A stretch of DNA of 64,000 nucleotides. Source: JACJVV01 sp964581515 (GTDB taxonomy: Archaea > Nanobdellota > Nanobdellia > Woesearchaeales > JACJVV01). Under the pieces are notes generated by a model. It made no database searches, was not told where the DNA came from, and worked only from the letters and a program-made list of their open reading frames with translations. This document shows, in pieces, positions 35,003 to 42,482 of this stretch (its first letter is position 1; every line of letters starts with the position of its first letter). The position numbers and the translations under genes were made by a program. The stretch lies in the NCBI GenBank assembly GCA_964581515.1, contig CAZOOV010000011.1, forward strand, positions 1 to 64,000, read 5' to 3'.

Positions 35003-35170
35003 ATGGTAAAACTCCAGCATTTAATAAATAAGAAACAGAAAAAAGAGGCATATACGATAGTTGTACCAAGAGAGATAATCAAACTTCTAAAATTCAAGAA
35101 AGGACAGGAATTCGCTGTCAGATTCAATGAAGAGAAAAAGAGCATAGAATACATACCGATCAAAAAATGA
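35003..35170 (+). CDS. AbrB/SpoVT-type DNA-binding protein
   Basis: 55 residues. The core EAYTIVVPREIIKLLKFKKGQEFAVRFNEEKKSIEYIPI matches the swapped-hairpin AbrB fold (strand, VPxEII helix, LxxKGQExxV, strand). Its stop overlaps the start of the membrane-protein gene at 35167 by ATGA, so the two are co-translated. Such single-domain proteins act as transcription regulators, often as antitoxins or autorepressors. Palindromes upstream support DNA binding. Confidence 0.8.
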   Translation: MVKLQHLINKKQKKEAYTIVVPREIIKLLKFKKGQEFAVRFNEEKKSIEYIPIKK

Positions 35171-36072
35171 GAAAAAAATTAAGATTAGAGATGATAGTAA
35201 CAGCAATCGTTTTCTTAGCTCTAGTTTTGATAACACCAATAAACAAAGAATCAAACATAATCACAGGACACACAATCATCGACAAGCCCGAAGATGTACA
35301 AGTAGCTCTCCAAGAGATTCTTAGAGAAGAGATGTTCCAAGATATAGGATCTAATGCCAAGATATGTATAGGTGTAAATGATGAGACAGATCAAACACAT
35401 TTCTACAAGATAAGAAAACAAGGAGATATATTTAATGTCCAGCAAGCACAACATTATTGTGATGGGATGAGTATTGAACATATGGTATTCAGATTTGAGA
35501 ATTATCAGGTATTAGCTGACCTCAAAGATTCACATAAATTCAATCCATTAGTCGATGATAGAACAGGAGAAGTCTTTCAGACATGGGATTCAAAATACTC
35601 AAAATCAGGATTATTGCTATGTGAGAAAGAATTCAAGACAGAATACTGTGGATTCATCAAAAAACAGATGTCTACTTCTGAACAGAAGATTGCAGGAGTA
35701 TATACTTGCTGTAGCAGTGTTGATGTAGAAATGCCTAACAATGAGAATATAATATTCACATATCTTAAAAAATTCTGGTGGATATTTGGACTAATCCTAG
35801 TAAGCGTAATCTTAGGGATAAGTGCAATGAGCTTGCTTACGACAAAAGAAGAAAACGATGATGACCAAGAAGAGAATAATAATTTAAAACAGATAGAAAA
35901 TTATGTAATAAGCACAAGAAAAAAAGAATTCACAGATGATATGATTAAAAAACAGCTAGTAGAAGCTGGTTGGGAGAAGAAAGATATTAAGAAAGCATTT
36001 GGAATAATAAGAAAAAAACATCTTACTAATCTAGGAGATAGATTTGAAAAAGTTAGCTTCAACAATAAATGA
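35167..36072 (+). CDS. Two-TM membrane protein with Cys-rich outer domain and cytosolic GW motif
   Basis: 301 residues. An N-terminal hydrophobic helix (MIVTAIVFLALVLITPI) anchors an extracellular domain of about 190 residues with eight Cys, including YTCCSS. A second helix (WWIFGLILVSVILGISAM) leads to an acidic linker and a C-terminal helical motif (FTDDMIKKQLVEAGWEKKD). That motif closely resembles the C-terminus of the 1400-residue lipoprotein. Coupled to the AbrB-type gene. Family unknown. Confidence 0.75.
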   Translation: MRKKLRLEMIVTAIVFLALVLITPINKESNIITGHTIIDKPEDVQVALQEILREEMFQDIGSNAKICIGVNDETDQTHFYKIRKQGDIFNVQQAQHYCDGMSIEHMVFRFENYQVLADLKDSHKFNPLVDDRTGEVFQTWDSKYSKSGLLLCEKEFKTEYCGFIKKQMSTSEQKIAGVYTCCSSVDVEMPNNENIIFTYLKKFWWIFGLILVSVILGISAMSLLTTKEENDDDQEENNNLKQIENYVISTRKKEFTDDMIKKQLVEAGWEKKDIKKAFGIIRKKHLTNLGDRFEKVSFNNK

Positions 36073-36164
36073 TCAAAATTCAACTTAAAACAAAGAAACA
36101 TTAGAGGATAAAGTTTGGAAACACTTATAAAAAAGATAATAACTATCTAAAAAGGTGATATGAG

Positions 36165-36650
36165 ATGAAAATTGCACAAATCCAGGCAAAACAAGGAAAT
36201 ATTGAAGTCCAAGCAAAAGTTATCGAGAAAGGACAGGAAAGAACATTTGAGAAGTTCGGTAAACAAGGAAAAGTGTGTAATGCTAAAATCCAAGATGATT
36301 CTGGAGTAATAAGCCTCACCTTATGGAATGAACAGGCTGATCAGATTAATGTAGGTGATATGGTCAAGATAACAAATGGTTATGCATCTGAATACCAGAA
36401 TGAAAAACAATTATCAACAGGCAAATTTGGAACTCTTGAAGTCATAAATATGAGTTCAGAAGATCACGGTGAACATATCCTTACAGAAGATGAAGCAGTA
36501 GAAGCAGAGGCCGTAAATGAAGAAATGAGTGCTCCTGAACCTGAAGAAGAAGTAACTGAAGACGAGATGGAAGAAGCAGACTTAAGCGGTTATAAAAAAC
36601 CAAGTGAATCCTCTGATGATATAGAAGTTGATGAAGAGAAAGTAGAATAG
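36165..36650 (+). CDS. OB-fold single-stranded nucleic-acid-binding protein (RPA/SSB-like)
   Basis: 161 residues. The start at 36165 is set by the Shine-Dalgarno GGTGATATGAG before the ATG. Residues 1-95 form one OB fold (NIEVQAKVIEKGQERTF, VCNAKIQDDSGVISLTLWNEQADQINVGD, KITNGYASEYQNEKQLS). This is the pattern of crenarchaeal-type SSB and small RPA proteins. An acidic, disordered tail follows, as in SSBs that recruit partners. Likely the ssDNA-binding protein of this organism. Confidence 0.87.
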   Translation: MKIAQIQAKQGNIEVQAKVIEKGQERTFEKFGKQGKVCNAKIQDDSGVISLTLWNEQADQINVGDMVKITNGYASEYQNEKQLSTGKFGTLEVINMSSEDHGEHILTEDEAVEAEAVNEEMSAPEPEEEVTEDEMEEADLSGYKKPSESSDDIEVDEEKVE

Positions 36651-36762
36651 ATAATATCATAGTATATATCATACAAATACATCATACAACTGTAAATTTC
36701 GCAAGATAAGATTTTTAATAAGAAAACTATATAAATAAATCTCAAATCATCAGCTTATTGAT

Positions 36763-36852
36763 GGGAACGTAGCTCAGTCCGGGAGAGCACTACGCTGAAG
36801 AAACGTATTTTTGGATACGTAGGTGTCGTGGATTCAAATTCCGCCGTTCCCA
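36763..36852 (+). tRNA. tRNA-Phe(GAA) with a canonical intron
   Basis: Acceptor GGGAACG/CGTTCCC, D-arm GCTC/GAGC, anticodon arm CTACG/CGTAG and T-arm GTGGA-TTCAAAT-TCCGC are all present. The anticodon loop reads CTGAAG plus A once a 16-nt intron (36801-36816) after position 37 is removed, giving anticodon GAA. CCA is not encoded. A TATA box (TATATAAATA, 36729-36738) lies upstream, and a T-run follows directly. Confidence 0.93.
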
Positions 36853-36865
36853 CCTTTTTTTCTAT
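36853..36865 (+). terminator. T-run terminator of tRNA-Phe
   Basis: CCTTTTTTTTCT follows the discriminator base immediately, as expected for archaeal tRNA genes. Confidence 0.6.
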
Positions 36866-37037
36866 AAAACAAGTAATAAAAGAAAAAATAATAATAAAAA
36901 AAGAATAAATCATAGAATTAATTACCAATTACCTATAATTGATTTATAGAATTCATCCTAGAACTCATAATCTTAAGAATATACAACAAACACTCAATAA
37001 AAAATAAGAAATAAAAAAAATAAAGAAAGAAAGAAAT

Positions 37038-37418
37038 TTACCTTCTCTTTTTCTTAGCTGCTTTTTTCTTAGCTGGCTTTTTCTTAGCAGGCTTTTTCTT
37101 AGCTGCTTTTTTCTTAGCTGGCTTTTTCTTAGCTGCTTTCTTTTTCTTAGCAGGTTTTTTCTTAGCTGCTTTCTTTTTCTTTCTCTTAGCTCCGCCTCTA
37201 GACATTTTAGCTCTTGAAACGTCACCTTTTTTGTCGATAAAATATAAGTATCCAGATTCTTTCTTAACACCTACTTTCTCAACTACTTCTATTTTCTGCT
37301 TTCCTTTTTTTCCGCCACCACGTGACATTTTTGCACATGCGACATTTCCTTTTTTATCAACAAAATAAAGATAGCCTGATTTTTTCTTAACGCCTACCTT
37401 GCATACTTTTTCAGCCAT
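37038..37418 (-). CDS. Histone H1-like Lys/Ala/Pro-rich chromatin protein with duplicated core
   Basis: 126 residues. Two copies of a roughly 40-residue unit (KVGVKKKSGYLYFVDKKGNV...AKMSRGG and KVGVKKESGYLYFIDKKGDV...AKMSRGG) are followed by a 50-residue tail built from AAKKKPAKKK repeats, like the eukaryotic H1 tail. The ATG at 37418 has the Shine-Dalgarno GGAGG. The tail should bind DNA or RNA nonspecifically. The duplicated SGYLYF unit has no family I can name. Likely a nucleoid protein. Confidence 0.8.
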   Translation of the reverse strand: MAEKVCKVGVKKKSGYLYFVDKKGNVACAKMSRGGGKKGKQKIEVVEKVGVKKESGYLYFIDKKGDVSRAKMSRGGAKRKKKKAAKKKPAKKKKAAKKKPAKKKAAKKKPAKKKPAKKKAAKKKRR

Positions 37419-37602
37419 TTTTTTATGCCTCCTTTAACACTTTTTTTTGATTGTATATAATTTCTATATTATATACACCAGAAATGCTTTGCATTTCTGA
37501 TTAATCGTGAGTGTCATCCACCCAAACTACTTCTTCGGAGCAGAGCAAGTATTTAAATGTTACGTATTTCCCGAGGAGAAAAGAACCTTAAAACTAAAGA
37601 AT
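37419..37602 (-). promoter_or_regulatory. Leader/promoter region of the H1-like gene with a perfect hairpin
   Basis: The gap holds CAGAAATGC-TTT-GCATTTCTG (37479-37499), a perfect 9-bp hairpin, and TGTATATAATTTCTATATTATATACA just before it, which is also nearly palindromic and includes TATA-like sequence. A TATTTAAATG near 37551 could be another promoter element. No gene is seen. Confidence 0.45.
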
Positions 37603-38283
37603 TCACTTGTAAAGTTTAGAAAGAATCTGTATTTCTCTTTCAGAGATTGCACACCCATTAAGCTTAAGTGCCCATAATAAAGCACTAACAACTGATCTTC
37701 TGGAATCAAAATAGAGATAATTACTGAAAAAACCAAGATCAACACCAACAAGTGCTAATTCTACTGACCTAATTATCTTAAATGTCGAAAAATGCCTCTC
37801 AAACTCTTTAAGTTTCTCTTTATCTATAGAAACAGTTGATCTAAACTTCTTTTCAAGCATTTTATGAAGCCTATAAGGATTCTCAAGAAGAAGCCTAGTT
37901 GTCCTTTCATCCACGACAACAGCATCAGCATTGATATTCTTTGCTAAAACTAAAGCGTCAATCTCTCCTGCATTAAGGATTGTCAGAGGTTTACCCTTTA
38001 TAGAAAAAATAGAGTTAGCTAAGATAGTGTTGATGCTAGTCTCCTGAGAATATACTTTTGTATCAAATATATCAAGACTCTTATCCTGGATCAATTGCCT
38101 GATCCTTAAGGATTCAAAAGCGAACTTCTTAGTCTTCGAAGGCGTATCTATAAGTTCCTTTTCTACAGCACTACAAATATAGAAGTTTCCCTTATATTTT
38201 TTCTTAAGAAAAGGGATAATATCGAGTAATCCATTTAATGCAAAACTAATTAGTGGTCCTGAATCAAAAACGATTGCTTTCAT
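37603..38283 (-). CDS. PIN-domain nuclease-like protein
   Basis: 226 residues. The PIN acidic sites are visible: Asp7 in VFDSGPLISFAL, Glu in NAGEIDALVLA, and Asp in ADAVVVDERTTRLLL. It is longer than most VapC toxins because of a C-terminal region of about 80 residues (VELALVGVDLGFF...SALLWALKLNGCAIS). Its start overlaps the upstream HTH gene by 4 bp. The pair resembles a toxin-antitoxin unit in layout. The length suggests it may instead be an RNA-processing enzyme with its own regulator. Confidence 0.75.
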   Translation of the reverse strand: MKAIVFDSGPLISFALNGLLDIIPFLKKKYKGNFYICSAVEKELIDTPSKTKKFAFESLRIRQLIQDKSLDIFDTKVYSQETSINTILANSIFSIKGKPLTILNAGEIDALVLAKNINADAVVVDERTTRLLLENPYRLHKMLEKKFRSTVSIDKEKLKEFERHFSTFKIIRSVELALVGVDLGFFSNYLYFDSRRSVVSALLWALKLNGCAISEREIQILSKLYK

Positions 38284-38825
38284 TTGAATAGCCCCTGTGT
38301 AAAATGCAGTCTTGTCTTAGGATCTATTCTGTTATTACTATCCTTATCCACTATATCATAACTGCCTAAGTAATCCATGATTTCCCATTTAGAGACACCA
38401 ATTGTCTCAGATGCTTGGCCAATTGAAATTCCTAGACCATACATCTTTAGACCATTTTTAACCTGAACGTGCTTTATTATTTGAAGTATATTTGTATCAA
38501 GATTCTTATCAAATTTCTTAAGATGATCAAATACAGACCTTATCTTCGTCCTAAAAGTAGCTTCATTATTAATGCCATCAAGAGCAGACTTTACAAGTTT
38601 ATGTAGTGTCTTCTTCTCAAGACTTGAATTCTTAGAATATATCTTATATAAGGAATAGACAAGTATGGAAACACTTATGCTATCCTGATCACGAAACAAA
38701 GAGACATTTTCCATAATACTATCATTCAAGCTTTTTAATTCTGCTGAAATCATCCTATCAGAAGATAACATATCCCTTAACGAAGTTAAGACAGAAATAA
38801 TGTTATTCTTTATCTCATCATTCAT
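38280..38825 (-). CDS. HTH-containing partner of the PIN protein
   Basis: 181 residues, mainly helical. The C-terminal part has a helix-turn-helix-like segment (LGISIGQASETIGVSKWEIMDYLGSY), as in UPF0175-type antitoxins. The N-terminal 120 residues form a helical domain of unknown type. Overlaps the PIN gene by ATGA. It probably binds DNA and the PIN protein; inference from gene order. Confidence 0.65.
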   Translation of the reverse strand: MNDEIKNNIISVLTSLRDMLSSDRMISAELKSLNDSIMENVSLFRDQDSISVSILVYSLYKIYSKNSSLEKKTLHKLVKSALDGINNEATFRTKIRSVFDHLKKFDKNLDTNILQIIKHVQVKNGLKMYGLGISIGQASETIGVSKWEIMDYLGSYDIVDKDSNNRIDPKTRLHFTQGLFK

Positions 38826-38978
38826 ATCATTACAATAACACCTGTATTATTTAAATCTTTTCAAGATAAATGTAGAGTAACTAGTAGAGTAACTAATCGT
38901 TCTCAAAATATGCTCAAAACACCACCGAAAAGTATTTAAATTATCTTCTGCAAGGAAGAATGTATAACTATTGATAAG

Positions 38979-39008
38979 TGGATGATTGATGAGTGGATGA
39001 TTGATGAT
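38979..39008 (+). repeat. 15-bp tandem duplication before the GTPase start
   Basis: GTGGATGATTGATGA occurs twice head-to-tail, creating several overlapping ATG and TTG triplets just before the start at 39004. It may affect start selection. Confidence 0.7.
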
Positions 39009-39630
39009 TGGTAAGATAAAAAACATTTTCAACAAATTCTTGGCTAAATTTATCAAGAAGAAAGATATGAAGATTGGACTTTATGGTCCTCCAAACGGTG
39101 GAAAAACAACATTAGCTAACAGAATCTGCAAAGATTGGATTGGAGAAGACATGGGAACTGTCTCAAATATGGCACACGAGACAAGAGAGATTCAAATCAA
39201 AGAACAAATCAAGATTAAATCAAAAGGAAAAGAACTAACATTCAACCTTATCGACACACCAGGTATTGCTACAAAAATAGATTATGAAGAATTTCTTAAA
39301 GCAGGCATGAAAGAAGCAGATGCTAAAAAAAGAGCTAAAGAAGCAACAAAAGGAGTAATTGATTCTATTAAATGGCTCGATGATGTGGATATTGTAATAG
39401 TAGTCCTAGATGCAACTCTTGATCCTTATTCACAAGTTAATATAACTATTATTGGTAATCTACAGGCAAGAAAAATACCTGTATTAATAGTAGGAAACAA
39501 AATTGATCTCAAAAAAGCAAAAATAAAAAAGATTGAAGCAGCTTTCCCTCAGTATGATGTCGTTGGCATATCAGCTAAATACGGAAAGAAGATTGATAAA
39601 TTTTATGAAAAGCTTTTTGAAGTTTCGTAA
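39004..39630 (+). CDS. arvA: Small Era-like GTPase, first gene of the ArvABC-type operon
   Basis: 208 residues. G1 GPPNGGKT at 28-35, G3 DTPG at 84-87, and G4 NKID at 165-168 are intact. A basic, hydrophobic N-terminus (KIKNIFNKFLAKFIKKK) could be an amphipathic membrane-binding helix. The next genes encode a DUF2073 protein and a zinc-ribbon protein. This conserved archaeal trio is the one described as the vesiculation GTPase ArvA with ArvB and ArvC. The GTPase family is certain; the vesicle role is by homology of gene order. Confidence 0.85.
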   Translation: MIGKIKNIFNKFLAKFIKKKDMKIGLYGPPNGGKTTLANRICKDWIGEDMGTVSNMAHETREIQIKEQIKIKSKGKELTFNLIDTPGIATKIDYEEFLKAGMKEADAKKRAKEATKGVIDSIKWLDDVDIVIVVLDATLDPYSQVNITIIGNLQARKIPVLIVGNKIDLKKAKIKKIEAAFPQYDVVGISAKYGKKIDKFYEKLFEVS

Positions 39631-39652
39631 ATAAAAAAAAGAGGTATCTTAA

Positions 39653-40051
39653 ATGGTCACACTAAGAATATTACCATACAGTGAGATTGAGCATCTAAGC
39701 TCACTTGGAAGAATCAGAAAGATACTTACCATTGCTAAAGAGAATAAGATAGTATTGATGCAAGGAAGATTAAGAAAAGAAGAAGAAGCTGAGCTCATTA
39801 AAACCACTATGGAGGAGATAGACAAATACTTCAAAGGAATTGAGCTTGCAGTCATATACCCAAAAGATCAGAAAGAATCAGGTGTATTCTCAAATCTTAA
39901 ATATAACATAATTAATACACTTCTAGGCGATAGGCAAGGCCTTACTATTGTCGGTCCAGCCTCTATTGTAAAACAGATCAAAAAAGACCCTAAGAAAATA
40001 GAACTTCTTACTCAAGAGAAATCAAAATCATCCAAAAGAAAAAAGAGATGA
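39653..40051 (+). CDS. arvB: DUF2073 (OapB/ArvB family) protein
   Basis: 132 residues. The Shine-Dalgarno GAGGT sits 7 nt before the ATG. The sequence MVTLRILPYSEIEHLSSLGRIRKILTIA, then VLMQGRLRKEEEAELI and GLTIVGPASIVKQIK, is characteristic of archaeal DUF2073. It ends in a basic KSSKRKKR tail. It lies 22 bp after the GTPase gene. Predicted to work with the GTPase and the zinc-ribbon protein; biochemical function not established from sequence. Confidence 0.85.
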   Translation: MVTLRILPYSEIEHLSSLGRIRKILTIAKENKIVLMQGRLRKEEEAELIKTTMEEIDKYFKGIELAVIYPKDQKESGVFSNLKYNIINTLLGDRQGLTIVGPASIVKQIKKDPKKIELLTQEKSKSSKRKKR

Positions 40052-40109
40052 TAAGTGCAATTAGATAGGTAAATAATATAAATAATAAGAATTCTGAAGG
40101 AAATAGAAG

Positions 40110-40505
40110 ATGCCACACCAATGTGTTCGATGCAGCGCTTTGTACCAAGATGGAGCAAAAGAGATCCTCAGTGGGTGCAAATGCGGAGGGAAACTGTTTT
40201 TCTATATTAAGAAATCAAAACTTGAGCAGCTCAAAAAAGCAGCTGAAGAGGTTCAACTTTCTCCTAAAGAAAAGACACAGATAGAAAAAGATGTCAGAGA
40301 GCTTGTTGGTGATAAAGTAGGGAAAGATGACCCAGTGATTCTTGATATTGAGTCAATAAGGATAAAAAAACCAGGACAATATGAACTCGATCTAGTTCAT
40401 CTATTCAAAGGTGACCCACTTGTCTTCAAGCTTGAAGAAGGCAAATATATGATTGATGTCATAGAGACATTCAATAAGTTCACTAAGAAAGTCAGAAGGA
40501 AATGA
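40110..40505 (+). CDS. arvC: Zinc-ribbon protein of the OapC/ArvC family
   Basis: 131 residues. The N-terminal zinc ribbon is CVRC...CKC (HQCVRCSALYQDG, SGCKCGGKLFFYI), a rubredoxin-like knuckle set. A helical linker and a C-terminal beta domain (ESIRIKKPGQYELDLVHLFKGDPLVF) follow. It is third in the GTPase-DUF2073-Zn-ribbon set and overlaps the following acetyltransferase gene by 4 bp, so the acetyltransferase is probably co-expressed. Confidence 0.83.
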   Translation: MPHQCVRCSALYQDGAKEILSGCKCGGKLFFYIKKSKLEQLKKAAEEVQLSPKEKTQIEKDVRELVGDKVGKDDPVILDIESIRIKKPGQYELDLVHLFKGDPLVFKLEEGKYMIDVIETFNKFTKKVRRK

Positions 40506-40996
40506 AGCCAATTATAAGAAAAGCAAAGATTTCTGATATTAATCAACTTATCAATCTACAAAGACTGCTTATCAAATTTGAGAGCAAGATAAACAAACAT
40601 ACACGAAAAGGAATTCTGTATTATACTAAAAAAGAATTGAGTTCAGCAATCAAAAGCAAGAATGCCACAGTATATGTAATTGAAGATATATCTATAAAAG
40701 ATAAATCAACAAAGAATCAATCAAAAATAATCGCATCTGGCCTCAGCAGAATAATTAAATCAGATCCTTGGGACAAATATGATAAGAAGGGCTACTTAGG
40801 TATGATGTTTGTCTTGCCAGAATATAGAAAACAAGGACTTGGAAATAAGATAATTAAAGCACTACTCTCATGGCTTAAAGAAAAGAAGATAAAAGAAGTG
40901 CACTTATGTGTCTATCCTGAAAATAAAGGCGCTGTAGCCCTCTATAAGAAAGCTGGATTCAAAGAATTCTATTCATACATGAGAAAATTAAATTAA
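40502..40996 (+). CDS. GNAT family N-acetyltransferase
   Basis: 164 residues. The acetyl-CoA site is MMFVLPEYRKQGLGNKIIKALL (QGLGNK as motif A), then VHLCVYPENKGAVALYKKAGFKEF (motif B). The ATGA overlap with the zinc-ribbon gene places it in the ArvABC-type operon. Substrate unknown; it could acetylate a protein N-terminus or a small molecule. Confidence 0.88.
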   Translation: MKPIIRKAKISDINQLINLQRLLIKFESKINKHTRKGILYYTKKELSSAIKSKNATVYVIEDISIKDKSTKNQSKIIASGLSRIIKSDPWDKYDKKGYLGMMFVLPEYRKQGLGNKIIKALLSWLKEKKIKEVHLCVYPENKGAVALYKKAGFKEFYSYMRKLN

Positions 40997-41044
40997 AACA
41001 ACTAATACTAAAAGAACAATTAATACAGAAATAATTCTTATTTA

Positions 41045-42361
41045 TCAATCCTTAACATATTTATACGCCGGTCTTATTATCCTTTTGCCATTGATGAGTT
41101 CTTCAATTCTATGTGCACACCATCCTGTAATCCTTCCCATAGCAAATAAAGGAGTGAATACTTCTTCAGGCAGATCAAGTGCTTTGTACACAAATCCTGA
41201 ATAAAAATCAACATTAGGAGATATTATCTTATCTTTGCCAGTGACCATCTTAAATGCAATAGGTGCTAATTCCTTAATCATAAGATGAAGATTAAATTCA
41301 TCCTCTAATTTTTTCTCTTTTGCCAGTTTTGACGCATATTTCTCGAGAATAACAGCTCTTGGGTCTGACAATGTATAAACTGCATGACCCATACCATAAA
41401 TAAGACCAGAACCATCACCTGCTTCTTTTTTCAGAATCTTTTTAAGATAATCTAGCACTGCTTTCTTATCGGCCCATTTATTTCTTGGGATATTTTTCTT
41501 TATATCTTCCATCATATGTACAACAGCAATATTAGCCCCTCCATGAAGAGGTCCTTTCAATGAACCGATTGCTGCAGCAATTGAAGAATAGATATCAGTT
41601 CCTGAAGATGTTGTTACGTGCACTGTAAAAGAAGAATTGTTTCCTCCACCGTGTTCTGCATGCAACATAAGGCATACATCAAGTATCTCAGCCTCAAGTT
41701 TAGTATATTTTGAATTCTCTCTAATGAGACTCAAGAATTGTTCTGCAACACTAAGATCAGGATTCATATGATGCAAAAATAAAGACTCATTCTTTTTTTG
41801 ATGTGCAAAGGCAACATATGTATATGCAACAAAAGCAGGAAAGTTCACAATAAGCCACAAACTCTTCCAGATATTTCCTTCTATAGAAAGATCATCAGGG
41901 TCTTTCTCATTGCTGTAAAGCACAAGTACAGAACGTGCAAGCTTATTCATTATGCTTGGACTTACTTTTTTCAAAAAGATGTTTTGTACAAACTCTTTTG
42001 GTACTTTCTTTTTTTTCCTTAAATATTCTAAGAATTCTTGTTCTTCTTTTTCACTGGGCATTCTTCCAAATAAGAGCAAAAATGCAGTCCTCTCAAGACC
42101 AAACTTATTCTTAGAGTTGAATTTACCAACAATATCATTTATATCAATTCCCCTATATTTTAATTCGCCTTTTACAGCGGTCCTCTCTTCATCCTTAACA
42201 ACGCTTCCTACAACAGAAGAAATCTTAGTAAGCCCTACTAAAACACCTGCATTAGTTATTGGATCTCTGAGTCCTCTATAGACATGATATCGATTATAAA
42301 AATTTGTATCTATTCCATTATCTTTTACCAATTTTGCAAGTTTGTCTATGTATTTTGTCAT
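41045..42361 (-). CDS. gltA: Citrate synthase
   Basis: 438 residues. Catalytic sites are visible: LHAEHGGGNNSSFTVHVTTSSGTD (first His), GPLHGGANIAVVH (second His) and NVDFYSGFVYKAL (Asp). GMGHAVYTLSDPRA binds oxaloacetate/CoA. The HAEHGGGNNSSF form resembles the clostridial/Firmicutes citrate synthase branch more than the typical archaeal enzyme, suggesting transfer. No other TCA-cycle gene lies in this window. Confidence 0.94.
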   Translation of the reverse strand: MTKYIDKLAKLVKDNGIDTNFYNRYHVYRGLRDPITNAGVLVGLTKISSVVGSVVKDEERTAVKGELKYRGIDINDIVGKFNSKNKFGLERTAFLLLFGRMPSEKEEQEFLEYLRKKKKVPKEFVQNIFLKKVSPSIMNKLARSVLVLYSNEKDPDDLSIEGNIWKSLWLIVNFPAFVAYTYVAFAHQKKNESLFLHHMNPDLSVAEQFLSLIRENSKYTKLEAEILDVCLMLHAEHGGGNNSSFTVHVTTSSGTDIYSSIAAAIGSLKGPLHGGANIAVVHMMEDIKKNIPRNKWADKKAVLDYLKKILKKEAGDGSGLIYGMGHAVYTLSDPRAVILEKYASKLAKEKKLEDEFNLHLMIKELAPIAFKMVTGKDKIISPNVDFYSGFVYKALDLPEEVFTPLFAMGRITGWCAHRIEELINGKRIIRPAYKYVKD

Positions 42362-42408
42362 TTTTTACCTTAAAATTAATGATGATGATGATAATAGTAA
42401 TAATTCTA

Positions 42409-42482
42409 TTTTGCCATAATTTCAACTATACTTTCACTTTCTGAAAGTCTGTTGAAATCATTTTGCCATGATTTCAACTATA
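42409..42482 (-). repeat. Duplicated 3' end of the YchF gene
   Basis: The 22-bp TTTTGCCATGATTTCAACTATA (42461-42482), which covers the last codons (IVEIMAK), recurs at 42409-42430 with one change, 52 bp downstream of the stop region. A small stem ACTTTCAGAAAGT lies between the copies. Confidence 0.75.

Noticed and set aside
36481..37270. Leu-rich and Arg/Lys-rich frames opposite or within the OB-fold and H1-like genes
   Set aside because: Low-complexity shadows of acidic and Lys-rich coding regions.
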